Source: Pseudomonadota bacterium
GTDB lineage: Bacteria > Pseudomonadota > Gammaproteobacteria > Steroidobacterales > Steroidobacteraceae
Reading direction: 5' to 3'
Length of the DNA: 63,093 nt
Assembly (NCBI GenBank): GCA_947453225.1
Contig: CANGFV010000003.1
Coordinates: 1 to 63,093, forward strand
The notes beneath the pieces are model-generated. The model worked only from the letters and a program-made list of their open reading frames with translations. It ran no database searches and was not told the origin of the DNA. Positions 18,601 to 26,376 of this stretch are shown here, in pieces. The stretch's first letter is position 1; each line of letters begins with the position of its first letter. A program made the translations under genes and the position numbers.

Positions 18601-20663
18601 CCAACCTCACTGCAAACGTATCGGACGTTACCGTCACCTGCGGCAGTGCTACCCACAGTATTGGCGGAACAGTGACTGGCTTAGGGACGGGTCTATCGGT
18701 TGTGCTCCGTAACAATGGCGGCGACGATCTCACCGTCAATGCCAATGGGTCTTTTAGTTTCTCTACCACACTAGTCTCTGGATCCCCCTACTCGGTTTCC
18801 GTCTTTACCCAACCTTCAGGTCAAACCTGTTTGCTAGTTAATAATTCTGGAAACGTCGGTAGCACTGATGTTACAAACATCACCGTCAACTGTACTGCCA
18901 ATAGTTTCACCATTGGTGGAAAACTATCTGGCCTAGGCTCTGGATTGTCTGTTGTTCTACAGAACAATTTGGGCGACGACCTCACCGTCAGCAGCAATGG
19001 AACATTCACCTTTGCAACGCCATTAACTTCTGGGACTTACAGCGTCACCGTTAAAACTCAACCTGTGGAACAGGTGTGTACCGTCACCGGTGGCTCAGGC
19101 ACGGTTATAGCTAACGTAACCAGCATCAGCATCAATTGCGTAACTAACACTTACTCAATGCAAGTTAGAGTCAGTGGCCTCTCTGCAGGCATGGGATCAA
19201 ACCTTAGCGTAGCTCTTTATATCAATGACGGAGCGACACCAACCTCAACACTCAGTGTCGCTTATGGCAATGCGAACAACACTAACCTCAAATTTACTCC
19301 GGATCTCAAGTTTGCTACAGGCACTAAATACAACGTCGTGGTTGCAACGCAGCCAGTCGACTCAAGTAATGGCGCAGTAAGACGCTGCGTTGTAAGTAAT
19401 GGCGTGGGCACTTACTCTGGTGTGACGGTTACGGTTCAACTGTATTGCTCGACTGCAACTGGCAATACAGTTGGCGGTACGGTGACAGGCCTCTCTAGCC
19501 TCCTAGATCTAACCCTATCCTCTAATTACACCGCATCAACCGCCACAGTTAAGCTCGTGGCAGGCTCCAGTGGCTTCACCTTTGGTGCGCTTGGAACTAC
19601 CTTTATTCCTGCAGGATCGACCTATACGGTCACCGCAGGAACACCCTACTACATCGTTTCAGGCTCGGGCGCGACTGCAGTTACTGCACCCACCGGACAA
19701 ACCTGTACCCTTGAAAATGCCACGGGCACCATGGCGTCCAGCGATATCACTAACGTCACGATAAGCTGTAAATACAACGGCTATACCGTCGGCGGCACCA
19801 TCAGCGGACATACCGGAAACGTTCAACTGACCAACAGTGGAAGCACCATCACAGTACCTTCTAGTGCCAGTAGCTTTGTGTTCCCTGAACAGCAACCCGG
19901 CACTAACTATAATGTCTCGGTGACACCGCCTACTGGTCAATCCTGTAATGTGACCAACGGATCTGGTACAAATATCTCTGCAAACGTCACCAATGTTGCT
20001 GTGGTCTGCTACTCAACCTATAGCATCGGCGGTACTGTGTCTGGACTGAACGGCACAGTGACACTCAAGAACAACAACAGCGACTCTAAACAAGTTTCTG
20101 CAAATGGCAGCTTCTCGTTCTTGACTAAATTAACTAACGGAAGTGGCTATAACGTTACTGTAGATATTCAGCCTGATGGACAGATCTGCTTGCTGACTAA
20201 CAACTCCGGCACTGTGTCTGGATCAGATGTCACTGGCGTCTTGGTGCTGTGCTCAACCAACACCTACACCATTGGCGGCTCAGTCACCGGTCTTGGCAAT
20301 GGCCTCTCGTTGGTCGTATATAGAAACAATAGTGAATCAGTCACCATTAACGGAAATGGTTCATTCGCCTTCCTTACTTCAGTGGCTGCAGGCCCCTATG
20401 TTGTGACGGTTGCCGGTCAACCGACAGGTCAAACCTGCTCGGTTGCTAATGGCTCAGGTAGCGTGACAAACTCGAACATCAGCAACATTGTTGTCACCTG
20501 TACAACGAATGTCGGTGGCTGTAGTAGCGCATCTCATGCCAATGCGCCAACAGACCCATTCTGGCCAATCTACAGCGCACCAACATCACCTGATGTGGAT
20601 ACAACCCCACAGATTGACTCAGAACAGCCTAATCTGTTCGAGAACTGCTTGTCTGGAAACTAG
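15612..20663 (+). CDS. Giant repeat-containing metallophosphoesterase B (1683 aa)
   Basis: This paralog of the preceding gene is in the same orientation but separated by a terminator and about 180 bp. The start at 15612 is preferred over the ATG at 15594 because GGGATATT lies just upstream and the product begins with a good signal peptide (MRKLVKGAIALVLTGYLSL, cleavage after ASA). Four repeats precede a purple-acid-phosphatase N-terminal-like domain (about 365-455) and a metallophosphoesterase (about 460-840; DPH, LGDTF, GNHD, LHNLVGG, GHDH). Nine repeats and the conserved 48-aa tail follow. It lacks the short 'GASVSISG' units and the DUF4082-like insert of paralog A. The enzyme domains of A, B and the broken copy are closely alike, including the segments around 'YYSWKWGDALFIALDP'. 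Predicted role: a secreted or surface phosphoesterase held in a repeat-built stalk. Confidence 0.85.
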   Translation: MRKLVKGAIALVLTGYLSLINTASAQTTYSVGGSVSGLATGKSVVLLNNGSNARLVSSNGSFSFSTGLSAGSTYRVSVGIQPSGQVCSVTNATGTVSSSNVTSVSISCSNSYTVSGSISGLDTSGLVLRLNSSSLLVNSAATSFKFSSALTTGAAYAVSVGIQPSGYNCSVTNGIGIIASASITNVSVNCQRTYTVSGTVSGLTASGLLLQLNNPTGPTKLVASGSSSFSFASGLASGASYNVTVSSQPSGLTCLVTNGSGNIVSSNITNVSVACAPTTYTIGGAVTGLGSSLSLTLLNNDANAITINGSGDLNFVFSPAVVSGTSYNITVGTQPTGQNCTVGNGGGTVGTQNISNVSVSCVNVIPLDATIVLGTPTTDSIAMKLFTPDQSGTVSVSYGTNSGSYSTTTDPVALVAGTPLALNIANLVNNTQYFYRINYQASNGGSQTPEYKFHTARPVGETFTFAIQADPHMDEKTEVALYQRTLNNIVSDAPDFIVDLGDTFMTEKHQVQLEATVHSATSPEMVNLRYQSDLPLFGIITHSVPLFLVNGNHDAELGWLASKIPPLNQLPTWAFNARQSYFPNPVKNSFYDGEDVSVLNTAPRASYYSWKWGDALFIALDPFFNSATATGKTSSGWNLTLGKAQYDWLASTLAANAGLKYKFVFLHNLVGGMPDIDTATGLPATNPTTGQPYIGGSMRGGIEAAKYFEWGGTNYDGATDGFAANRPGWSQPIHQLLKDNNVTAVFHGHDHLYVDQELDGIKYQEVPQPSAGSTANSATLSKEGGYLSGNIDSSSGYLKITVSPSGVTTDYVRSWLPAGTAGTNNVENGTTKINKQISKTWTVNSGAAKYAVGGTVSGLSGTVSLSNNGNNSLTLNANGSFNFSKILATGSAYAVTVTSQPVGQTCTVTNGLGTIGSANIVNINVTCAANTFTVGGTVSGHTGTITLTNNGGNAINIPVGTTSFTFPAQNFGSNWDVEIATTPAGETCSVSSNGAGTNLTANVSDVTVTCGSATHSIGGTVTGLGTGLSVVLRNNGGDDLTVNANGSFSFSTTLVSGSPYSVSVFTQPSGQTCLLVNNSGNVGSTDVTNITVNCTANSFTIGGKLSGLGSGLSVVLQNNLGDDLTVSSNGTFTFATPLTSGTYSVTVKTQPVEQVCTVTGGSGTVIANVTSISINCVTNTYSMQVRVSGLSAGMGSNLSVALYINDGATPTSTLSVAYGNANNTNLKFTPDLKFATGTKYNVVVATQPVDSSNGAVRRCVVSNGVGTYSGVTVTVQLYCSTATGNTVGGTVTGLSSLLDLTLSSNYTASTATVKLVAGSSGFTFGALGTTFIPAGSTYTVTAGTPYYIVSGSGATAVTAPTGQTCTLENATGTMASSDITNVTISCKYNGYTVGGTISGHTGNVQLTNSGSTITVPSSASSFVFPEQQPGTNYNVSVTPPTGQSCNVTNGSGTNISANVTNVAVVCYSTYSIGGTVSGLNGTVTLKNNNSDSKQVSANGSFSFLTKLTNGSGYNVTVDIQPDGQICLLTNNSGTVSGSDVTGVLVLCSTNTYTIGGSVTGLGNGLSLVVYRNNSESVTINGNGSFAFLTSVAAGPYVVTVAGQPTGQTCSVANGSGSVTNSNISNIVVTCTTNVGGCSSASHANAPTDPFWPIYSAPTSPDVDTTPQIDSEQPNLFENCLSGN
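20518..20660 (+). other. Conserved C-terminal tail, copy 2
   Basis: The tail of phosphoesterase B has CSS, then DPFWPIYSAPTSP, VDTTPQI, NLF and CL, in the same order and spacing as the other two copies. Confidence 0.8.
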
Positions 20664-20686
20664 CAGTCATTAAAAACGTCAAGATC

Positions 20687-20721
20687 GAGCCAGATAATGG
20701 AAGTTATCTGGCTCTTTTTTT
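20687..20721 (+). terminator. Terminator of phosphoesterase B
   Basis: An 11-bp stem (GAGCCAGATAA 20687-20697 and TTATCTGGCTC 20704-20714) is followed by TTTTTTT. Confidence 0.9.
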
Positions 20722-20779
20722 AGAATCCTTTAACGCAGCCATATCACCGCGCAATCTGCCTTTTAGCTACAGAGACACC

Positions 20780-21349
20780 ATGAAACGTTCGGCCACATAC
20801 CTGTTGGGTTTGCTGTTATCCGTATGGGTCGCAGCCCCCACTTGGGCCGATGTCAGCAATAATAAAATTGTTATCACCAAACTTAACAAACGCTGCCTAA
20901 ACGTCGATTTTTCTATATCGCCTGTATTTACTATCCATCAAATTCTGACACCCCAAATGGCTTGGGATAGCTTTTTTATTCACTACACTGGATTAAACGA
21001 ACTGGCATTTAAGAAGGAAATTGCAAAGATTGCCAGCGTCCTTCAAGCCACTTCTAAAATTACCGACTTAGAAGGTAGAGCCTTTGTATTTGCCAATTGG
21101 AAATGGCCCGAAGCCCAGCCCTGGATGAAAATACTAAAAGAGGAACAAATTCTTTTTATGACTGGCTCAAACTCACAAGGTCACGCCAAACCCATTTTCA
21201 TTCATGCACAAGCTTGCACTAATCAAACCATCAGCACAGTTCAGTTTGCCTTTGATGCAAGGCTGTATCCAATCGATATTACCGCTGCAGAAAACAATCA
21301 GATTGTCCTAACTAAAGAAGCTCCGTTTGCTACGGCAGAGTTTTATTAA
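20780..21349 (+). CDS. Secreted protein of unknown function
   Basis: I do not recognise this 189-aa protein. It starts with a standard Sec signal peptide (MKRSATYLLGLLLSVWVAAP, cleavage near TWA-DVS). The mature part is about 165 residues with two cysteines (in 'NKRCLNVDF' and 'HAQACTNQ'), several aromatic residues and no further membrane segment. It is expected in the periplasm or outside the cell. It has terminators on both sides, so it is probably transcribed alone. It sits between phosphoesterase B and the lipoprotein gene, and so may belong to the same surface system, but nothing in the protein itself shows this. The ATG at 20780 has only a weak ribosome binding site. Confidence 0.7.
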   Translation: MKRSATYLLGLLLSVWVAAPTWADVSNNKIVITKLNKRCLNVDFSISPVFTIHQILTPQMAWDSFFIHYTGLNELAFKKEIAKIASVLQATSKITDLEGRAFVFANWKWPEAQPWMKILKEEQILFMTGSNSQGHAKPIFIHAQACTNQTISTVQFAFDARLYPIDITAAENNQIVLTKEAPFATAEFY

Positions 21350-21410
21350 TAGCCTTACGACCCAGAAATGGTTATCTGTTTGCAGTTAACCCAGAGCGAA
21401 TAACTCAATT

Positions 21411-21448
21411 AAAAAGAGCCAAATGATTTAAGTCATCTGGCTCTTTAG
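21411..21448. terminator. Bidirectional terminator between convergent genes
   Basis: AAAGAGCCAAATGA (21413-21426) pairs with TCATCTGGCTCTTT (21433-21446) with one mismatch. A runs on the left and T runs on the right let it serve both the 189-aa gene and the convergent lipoprotein gene. Confidence 0.75.
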
Positions 21449-21477
21449 TCTGCTAACAATGCTAATTTCGGCTTTAG

Positions 21478-24400
21478 TTATGTTGGCTGTAAGCAACTCT
21501 GGAACAGATTAGGTAGTTCCGTGGTAATCAGAGGCGTCGTATCAACCCCGGGCGAAGTCGGCGCACTGTAGATCGCCCAGAATGGATCTGTGGACGGCGT
21601 ACCAGCATTTCCAGCACTACTACATCCATTCACATTAGTTGAGCAAGTGACAGTGATATTGGTGATATCAGTGGTACCGACTGCGCCTGACCCATTTGTG
21701 ATAACACATGATTGACCCAAAGGCTGCGTACCTATTGAAACCACATACGCCCCGGCTGCCATCGGCGATGCAAAGGTAAATGAACCATTGGCAGTAATTG
21801 ATAGCGCATCACTACCATTTTTGAGTAGTACGACAGAAAGACCGTTACCTAAACCAGACACCGTACCGCCAAGGGTGTAGGTATTCGTAGTACATGAAAC
21901 CAACACGTTAGTGTTATTGGACGCAGCAATCACACCGGAGCCATTAAGCACCAGACAAATCTGACCCGTAGGGCTGACTGAAACGGTCACGTTGTAAGCT
22001 GAGCCGCCACCTAACCCACTGGAGAACGTGAAGGTGCCTTTTGGCCTTAAAACGGATGTTGAATTCGTCCCATTATTGAGCAGCGTGACAGTACCTGTAT
22101 TGCCCATTAGCTTACCGCCCACTGTGTATGTTCCTGCAGATGTACAACTTACTGAAGCCGAAGTACTAGATGAAATATTCGCGATAGAAGCTGGTGTTAC
22201 CGTACATGTATACCCTGTCTTAGCCGCAGATAAGCTAATGCTGTTGCTAGGATTCGCCAAGAAGTTAAAGCTTGTCGCACTGTTTGGATTCGTCGCATTT
22301 GCAGCTGTACTACCTGCGATATCCACTGATGCTAATTGACCATTCGTAACCGAAATTGAATACGTATTAGTTATGCAGTTCACCTGCACAGTGGTCACGG
22401 TACTCAACCCAACAACTCCAACGCCATTCAATACTTCACAAGTTTGACCCACAGGCTGAGTCTCAACGGTTACTGTATAGGCATCGCCGCTCGATACAGG
22501 AGTTGGAAAATAAAAACTACCATTTGATGTGATATCCAACGATTCATTCGTTGCAGTCATACCAGAGAATTTGATATTTGGTCCGAAGAACCCATAAGGA
22601 TTAGCGGCACTTAAATCTTCCGTGGGCGCCTCAAATACTGAATTAAATGTCATAAGAGAATACTTATTGATGGTTAATCCACTAATAGGATTAACGGTTA
22701 CGTTATATGAAGCAAAATGATCCGTACTACTATAGGCCCCAACCGTATATAGACCTGGACCTAAAGTAACTTCAGCTACAGGCAACCAAATAAAGCCACT
22801 AACGCCAACATCACTAAGATCTAAATTAGCAAGACTCCCAGAAAAAACTCCACTAGCAAGTAAAGTACCACTGAGATCCCAAAGCCCTACCTGAACATCT
22901 GAAGTAAAATCATTGTTGTACAAACCTAAAGCAGAAACCTTCTGACTACCCACCAAACTAAATGACCAACCATAATTACCTGCCCCAGATATTTCAGCAG
23001 GCATGTCAGTAGGAGCAGCGAAGCTAACAGCAGCAACAGATGGCGCATTATTACCAATGGTTTTTAAGAGTCTAACTGAGTTCCCGACTCCCAATCCAGT
23101 GACCGCACCTCCAATCTTTAGAGATGAACATGCAACAGTCACATTCGCATCACCGATTATTGGACTGATACTTGATGGAGTGACAGAACAGTCATATCCG
23201 GCCTTGTTTGCAGAGAAGCTCACATTGTCACCATAGTTCGCAATGAAGGTGAAGCTGGCAGCACTGTTTGGATTGGTGGCGTTCGTGGCTGTGCTGCCAC
23301 TGATTGATACAGAAGCCGCTGGAGTGTTAGTCACAGTGATCGTGTAGGTATTGGCAATACAACTGACATTCGCATTCGTTACATTGGCAGCGGCAACCGT
23401 GACTGGAGAGGCCGCAATAACGCAACCTGAGTACCCCGTCTTCGAAGCCGTCAGGATCACAGTGTCACCAGACTTAGCACTGACGCTATACGTACCAGCA
23501 TTGACTGTCACTGTATTGCTGACCGTGCTACCACTGGCCACCACTGTGGCGCCATCAGTCGTACCGCTGACGGTGTAGGTATTGGCAATACAACTGACAT
23601 TGGCGGTCGTGACATTAGTCGCACCCACCGTAATTGGAGAGCCGGCCACCGTACAGGTGTAACCCGCCTTCGTTGCCGTCAGGGTGACCCCTTCACCGTA
23701 CTTGGCATTAAAGCTATATGAGTTTGCTGTCGTGGCTGCTTGACCAGTGAGGGTCGTACCACTGATCGATACGCTTGCACCCGCAGTATTTGTACCACCC
23801 ACCGAGTACGTATTCAAAGTACAACTGACCGTTGCAGTGGCATTGCCTGTGATTGGGTTGATCGAGGCTGGCGTAGTAGCTACTGTACAGGTGTTACCTG
23901 TCTTCGTGCCTGATAGCACCACAGCATCACCGTGCTTGGCTGAGAAGTTAAAGCTGGTGGCGCTATTTGGATTAGTGGCATTCGTTGCGGTGCTGCCACT
24001 GATTGTAACTGCGGCTGCTGAGCTGTTTGTTACCGCAATCGTGTAAGCATTCACAGTGCAAGTGACATTCACCACGATATTGGTCGTACCCACCGTGCCC
24101 GTCGCAGGATTAGGTGATAGCGTGCAGGTCTGACCCTTCGGCTGAGCACTGATCGTCACAGTGTAGCTGTTGCCGTTCACTAACGTCTGCGAGAAGACAT
24201 ATGAAGTCGAACCACTGGCAGGACTGACCGTCCCGCTCTTCGATCCACTCAAAGACAAACTCAAGCCGCTGGCACTGAGACCTGAGATTGAGCCACCAAC
24301 GGTGTATGTCGTATCCGTACACATCACAGACACATTCGTGACATTGGCACCAGCAAGGGTGCCGGAGCCATTCAATACACTACAGGTCTGACCCACAGGC

Positions 24401-24852
24401 TGTGTCAACACAGTCACATTGTAGGTATTAGCATTACTTTGGGCAGGGAAGCTGAAGATAGTCGCAGGATTGGTCACTGTTTGATCGTTCGCACCATTGT
24501 TCTGTAGAACTATAGACTTGCCTGAACCTAATCCAGAGACCGTACCACTGACGGTATAAATAGCAGGGACACTGCTACTACTGCTGGAGCTACTGACCAC
24601 TGAGCTCGATGCACTAGAATTCACACTACCTGCACTACTTGAGCTGGTTACCGAACTTAGAGAACCAGCTGAACTTGTTGAGCTAGATACAACACTACTG
24701 CTCGAACTACCAGCAACTGAGCTAGATGAGCTAGATGAGCTTGATGAGCTTGATGAGCTTGAAAGAGTATCAGTTGGCGAACCTCCACCACATCCGCTCA
24801 ACGCAAACAACAACCCAGAAATACAAATAGAGTAAAAATATTTACCTAGCAC
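21478..24852 (-). CDS. Repeat-rich surface lipoprotein sharing repeats and tail with the phosphoesterases
   Basis: This 1124-aa protein starts at a GTG (24852); an in-frame stop lies four codons upstream. The signal peptide ends in a lipobox, LSGC (Cys about 21), so the protein should be lipid-anchored. A Ser-rich linker of about 75 residues follows. Ten repeat units come next. Units 1, 2, 9 and 10 are the long 'SGLG ... QP.GQ.C ... VTNV.V.C' type. Units 3-6 and 8 are the short 'SVSISGST..NATNPNSA' type. Unit 7 contains a DUF4082-like sandwich (nt about 22560-23040), like unit 5 of phosphoesterase A. The same C-terminal tail as A and B closes the protein. There is no enzyme domain. It could be a surface anchor or partner for the secreted phosphoesterases (inference). 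The gene lies opposite to them and 40 bases downstream of a YfaZ-like gene, so it may be co-transcribed with it. Confidence 0.82.
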   Translation of the reverse strand: MLGKYFYSICISGLLFALSGCGGGSPTDTLSSSSSSSSSSSSSSSVAGSSSSSVVSSSTSSAGSLSSVTSSSSAGSVNSSASSSVVSSSSSSSSVPAIYTVSGTVSGLGSGKSIVLQNNGANDQTVTNPATIFSFPAQSNANTYNVTVLTQPVGQTCSVLNGSGTLAGANVTNVSVMCTDTTYTVGGSISGLSASGLSLSLSGSKSGTVSPASGSTSYVFSQTLVNGNSYTVTISAQPKGQTCTLSPNPATGTVGTTNIVVNVTCTVNAYTIAVTNSSAAAVTISGSTATNATNPNSATSFNFSAKHGDAVVLSGTKTGNTCTVATTPASINPITGNATATVSCTLNTYSVGGTNTAGASVSISGTTLTGQAATTANSYSFNAKYGEGVTLTATKAGYTCTVAGSPITVGATNVTTANVSCIANTYTVSGTTDGATVVASGSTVSNTVTVNAGTYSVSAKSGDTVILTASKTGYSGCVIAASPVTVAAANVTNANVSCIANTYTITVTNTPAASVSISGSTATNATNPNSAASFTFIANYGDNVSFSANKAGYDCSVTPSSISPIIGDANVTVACSSLKIGGAVTGLGVGNSVRLLKTIGNNAPSVAAVSFAAPTDMPAEISGAGNYGWSFSLVGSQKVSALGLYNNDFTSDVQVGLWDLSGTLLASGVFSGSLANLDLSDVGVSGFIWLPVAEVTLGPGLYTVGAYSSTDHFASYNVTVNPISGLTINKYSLMTFNSVFEAPTEDLSAANPYGFFGPNIKFSGMTATNESLDITSNGSFYFPTPVSSGDAYTVTVETQPVGQTCEVLNGVGVVGLSTVTTVQVNCITNTYSISVTNGQLASVDIAGSTAANATNPNSATSFNFLANPSNSISLSAAKTGYTCTVTPASIANISSSTSASVSCTSAGTYTVGGKLMGNTGTVTLLNNGTNSTSVLRPKGTFTFSSGLGGGSAYNVTVSVSPTGQICLVLNGSGVIAASNNTNVLVSCTTNTYTLGGTVSGLGNGLSVVLLKNGSDALSITANGSFTFASPMAAGAYVVSIGTQPLGQSCVITNGSGAVGTTDITNITVTCSTNVNGCSSAGNAGTPSTDPFWAIYSAPTSPGVDTTPLITTELPNLFQSCLQPT
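21481..21627 (-). other. Conserved C-terminal tail, copy 3
   Basis: The end of the lipoprotein has CSS, then DPFWAIYSAPTSP, VDTTPLI, NLF and CL. It is nearly identical to copy 2 although the rest of the protein has no phosphoesterase. Confidence 0.8.
24721..24772. repeat. 9-bp microsatellite encoding the poly-serine linker
   Basis: About six tandem copies of GCT[AT]GATGA occur here. On the minus strand they encode serines in the lipoprotein linker. Because the unit is 9 bp, copy-number change would lengthen or shorten the linker without shifting frame. Confidence 0.75.
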
Positions 24853-24892
24853 TGCAAAGTCTCAGCGGTAATTTGAAAATATTTGATCGGAT

Positions 24893-25447
24893 TTACATAG
24901 CAAACTTCACACCTACCACCACACCTTCATAAACACCATAACTAGGAGATGAAGTCTGATGCTTCTGAAAGCCAAGATACACCGAACCATTCTTAATCAA
25001 CTGATAACCACACCGAGCCGATAACTCATAATAACCATCAAAATCTCCGCCCATAATAATCTTCGGCGCATATGCCGCATCTGCACTCAAGAACCACTTT
25101 GGTAGCAAAGAAAAATCCGCACCTGCAGTCAATGCAAGACCATACCCAGAATTACTTGGCCCCTCACCATCTACTAAAAATACTTTCGCACCCAACCTAG
25201 GCTGCAAATCACCATTGTCTTGACTGGTAAGCACACCCAACCCTAGAACTGTGCTTTTGTGCTCATTGGTATCGGCGTGTAGGTAACTGGCCTGCAACTT
25301 TGCCTGCTGGTTATAGCTTTGACTGTAACTGACTTGCGCCAATTCGTTACTCAGCCCAATATCGAGATCGGCCGCGAAAGCGCTACCGTGAACGGCAAAA
25401 AAACCAAGCAAAGCTACCGATAATATCGAACATATTTTTTTGGACAT
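24893..25447 (-). CDS. YfaZ-like outer-membrane protein
   Basis: The 184-aa product starts with a signal peptide (MSKKICSILSVALLGFFAVH, cleavage after AFA-AD). The remainder alternates short polar and aromatic strands ('QAKLQASYLHADTN', 'STVLGLGVLTSQDN', 'QPRLGAKVFLVDGEG') and ends in 'VGVKFAM', as expected for a small outer-membrane beta-barrel. The strand pattern and length match the YfaZ family, whose function is not established. It lies 40 bases upstream of the repeat lipoprotein on the same strand, and no terminator is visible between them, so they may form a two-gene unit. The family call rests on recognition of the overall pattern rather than catalytic residues. Confidence 0.7.
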   Translation of the reverse strand: MSKKICSILSVALLGFFAVHGSAFAADLDIGLSNELAQVSYSQSYNQQAKLQASYLHADTNEHKSTVLGLGVLTSQDNGDLQPRLGAKVFLVDGEGPSNSGYGLALTAGADFSLLPKWFLSADAAYAPKIIMGGDFDGYYELSARCGYQLIKNGSVYLGFQKHQTSSPSYGVYEGVVVGVKFAM

Positions 25448-25746
25448 AAATGACCTTTTAGCTTGACAGAGCAGTTGGCAAGAAACTGCTCAGAATACTA
25501 CCAGAATCAATGCTATTTTTATGCGCATGCAGTCGCATTTCTACTTGTGAATTGCATTGAATCAGCCAGACAAAAATCCAATGTGCGAACCCAGTGTGAG
25601 GCGTCAACCTAGGCATTACACTTAATGCACCAATAGACGCTGACTATCAATATCCTAATATCAATCAATTGGCTGGAAATCCATCAGGCTGTTACTGTAT
25701 CGCCACACATTTTTGTGTTTCATTCCCTAACCTTGGAGTATTTCGA
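25448..25746. other. Divergent intergenic region upstream of ahpC
   Basis: These 299 bases separate the divergent yfaZ-like gene and ahpC. Apart from the OxyR-like half-site listed separately and the GGAG ribosome binding site near 25735, I see no gene or hairpin here. Confidence 0.4.
25633..25647 (+). promoter_or_regulatory. OxyR-like half-site upstream of ahpC
   Basis: ATAG-N7-CTAT (ATAGACGCTGACTAT) is an exact match to one half of the OxyR consensus, about 100 bases before the ahpC start. The adjoining half-sites at the expected spacing do not match, so the assignment is tentative. Confidence 0.35.
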
Positions 25747-26313
25747 ATGAGCTCACTGATCAACACCCAAGTCCAGCCTTTTAAGGCCCAGGCTTTTCAT
25801 AACGGCAAATTTATTGAAGTGACAGAAGCCAGCCTGAAGGGCAAATGGTCGGTACTGATTTTCATGCCAGCCGCCTTCACCTTTAACTGCCCTACCGAGA
25901 TTGAAGATGCTGCCGATCACTACGCCGAATTCCAAAAAGCCGGCGCAGAAGTTTATATCGTCACCACCGACACCCACTTCTCGCACAAAGTCTGGCATGA
26001 AACCTCTCCAGCCGTAGGCAAGGCAAAATTCCCGCTAGTAGGCGACCCAACTCACGCCCTGACCAATGCTTTTGGCGTGCACATCCCAGAAGAAGGCCTC
26101 GCCCTACGCGGCACTTTCGTCATCAATCCCGATGGCGTTATCAAAACCATAGAAGTTCATGACAATGCCATTGCGCGCGACGTGAAAGAAACCGTCCGCA
26201 AACTCAAGGCCGCACAATATGTGGCCAGCCACCCAGGTCAAGTCTGCCCCGCCAAGTGGAATGAAGGCGCCAAGACCCTGACGCCATCGTTAGATCTGGT
26301 TGGCAAGATCTAA
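25747..26313 (+). CDS. ahpC: Alkyl hydroperoxide reductase subunit C (peroxiredoxin)
   Basis: This is a 188-aa typical 2-Cys peroxiredoxin that reduces H2O2, organic peroxides and peroxynitrite in the cytoplasm. The peroxidatic cysteine lies in 'FTFNCPTE' and the resolving cysteine in 'GQVCPAKW', both as in E. coli AhpC (187 aa). The ATG at 25747 is chosen over the longer upstream frame because of a GGAG ribosome binding site just before it and the conserved start MSSLINTQVQPFKAQAF. It is followed 63 bases later by ahpF, its dedicated disulfide reductase, with a perfect hairpin in the gap. OxyR control is likely from family knowledge and a half-site upstream. Confidence 0.97.
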   Translation: MSSLINTQVQPFKAQAFHNGKFIEVTEASLKGKWSVLIFMPAAFTFNCPTEIEDAADHYAEFQKAGAEVYIVTTDTHFSHKVWHETSPAVGKAKFPLVGDPTHALTNAFGVHIPEEGLALRGTFVINPDGVIKTIEVHDNAIARDVKETVRKLKAAQYVASHPGQVCPAKWNEGAKTLTPSLDLVGKI

Positions 26314-26333
26314 GAGCACTGACCGATCGAAAC

Positions 26334-26355
26334 TGGGCGTGAATCCTCACGCCCA
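26334..26355 (+). other. Perfect hairpin between ahpC and ahpF
   Basis: TGGGCGTGA (26334-26342) and TCACGCCCA (26347-26355) form a 9-bp stem with a 4-nt loop. No T run follows, so it is not a standard terminator. It is more likely a 3'-stabilising or processing element that raises ahpC over ahpF expression (inference). Confidence 0.6.
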
Positions 26356-26376
26356 ACTTTGACATGAGGAATCGTC

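Noticed and set aside
8197-20663. Regular repetition as a CRISPR array or satellite DNA
   Set aside because: The periodicity follows protein repeats in one frame, the units vary, and there are no identical short repeats with unique spacers.
22028-24391. Several plus-strand reading frames of 70-100 codons within the lipoprotein gene
   Set aside because: They are antisense shadows of the repeat-coding sequence, recur with the repeat period, and have no start signals.
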